Positions 63,891 to 64,000 of a stretch of DNA of 64,000 nt are shown piece by piece (the first letter of the stretch is position 1; each line of letters opens with the position of its first letter). Under the pieces are notes generated by a model. It did no database searches and was not told where the DNA came from. It saw only the letters and a list, made by a program, of their open reading frames with translations. The stretch is from Pseudaminobacter soli (ex Li et al. 2025) (lineage in GTDB: Bacteria > Pseudomonadota > Alphaproteobacteria > Rhizobiales > Rhizobiaceae). Position numbers and translations under genes: made by a program. The stretch covers positions 682,001 to 746,000 of the forward strand of contig NZ_JARXVF010000001.1 of assembly GCF_029892515.1 (NCBI RefSeq). Direction: 5' to 3'.

Positions 63891-64000
63891 CTAGAGCGTC
63901 TCCCTGTCCGGCAGCCTCTCCGCCTCATCGGTCGGAAGCCGATAGTCGCTGAACTGCTTGCGCAAAGTGCTCTTCTGGATCTTGCCGGTCGCCGTATGCG
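63891..64000 (-). CDS. Acyl-CoA synthetase, C-terminal 36 codons
   Basis: A minus-strand frame enters from the window edge and stops at TAG 63893-63891. It reads HTATGKIQKSTLRKQF followed by a short charged tail. T-x-TGKI-x-K-x-x-LR is the A10 motif at the C-terminus of AMP-binding enzymes, with the lysine that is essential for adenylation. The tail fits long- or medium-chain fatty acyl-CoA ligases. The rest of the gene lies outside the window. Confidence 0.85.
   Translation of the reverse strand, partial: HTATGKIQKSTLRKQFSDYRLPTDEAERLPDRETL

Overview
The window is a GC-rich, densely coding piece of chromosome from an alphaproteobacterium of the Rhizobiales, most like Mesorhizobium or another member of the Phyllobacteriaceae. 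This is an inference from gene content and order: a betI-betC-betA-betB choline-sulfate/betaine locus, frcBCA fructose ABC genes with a divergent ROK repressor, a glgP-glgB-glgC-glgA-pgm-glgX operon, a fused cysN-cysC gene, a zinc-type asparaginase like AnsA of Rhizobium etli, and degenerate copies of the palindromic intergenic repeat common in this order. No prophage, insertion sequence, CRISPR array, rRNA or replication origin is visible. There is one tRNA, Pro(CGG).

Layout. 1-3.2 kb: start of an Mrp/Pha cation/proton antiporter operon (mrpA-B-C, first codons of D). 3.5-12.3 kb: oligopeptidase B, a diheme cytochrome c with cytochrome c', superoxide dismutase, a class IV aminotransferase, a type II haloacid dehalogenase, a Tat-exported L,D-transpeptidase and a HerA-like ATPase. 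12.6-17.3 kb: methylmalonyl-CoA mutase (mutA-mutB), an AbrB-type antitoxin with a Doc toxin, and a GreA-like protein. 17.4-20.9 kb: asparaginase, a small secreted protein, and an SDR-thiolase pair. 21.1-27.4 kb: a choline-O-sulfate to glycine betaine operon with a PLP-dependent dehydratase inserted between betC and betA. 27.5-31.3 kb: a GDP-mannose pair, with mannose-1-phosphate guanylyltransferase fused to an AGE-type isomerase next to phosphomannomutase. 31.5-37.3 kb: tRNA-Pro, a small secreted protein, and an oligopeptide ABC operon with fused ATPases. 37.5-50.3 kb: a seven-gene glycogen operon ending in an alpha-glucosidase. 50.4-55.8 kb: fructose ABC importer, its repressor and a sugar kinase. 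56-60.9 kb: a DegT-type sugar aminotransferase and a cysD-cysNC-cysQ module that makes PAPS and removes PAP. 61.2-64 kb: BioY, an MBL-fold hydrolase, a DUF1499 membrane protein and the 3' end of an acyl-CoA synthetase gene.

How the genes work together. Several blocks deal with osmotic and carbon homeostasis: glycine betaine synthesis, glycogen synthesis and breakdown, Mrp cation export, and fructose and peptide uptake. Others feed cell-surface chemistry: GDP-mannose, a sugar aminotransferase, PAPS and peptidoglycan cross-linking. Genes are packed with 1-13 nt overlaps and several GTG starts that are supported by good ribosome-binding sites. The features most worth a second look are glgX, whose reading frame has no ATG, GTG or TTG in its conserved N-terminal region; the guanylyltransferase-AGE fusion; the dehydratase inside the bet operon; the mixed AbrB-Doc pair with a self-overlapping operator; the GreA-like protein with an altered catalytic tip; and a 31-codon mini-ORF that exactly bridges frcR and the kinase gene. 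I did not find a clearly new multi-gene system. All functional calls come from reading motifs and context; no database search was run.
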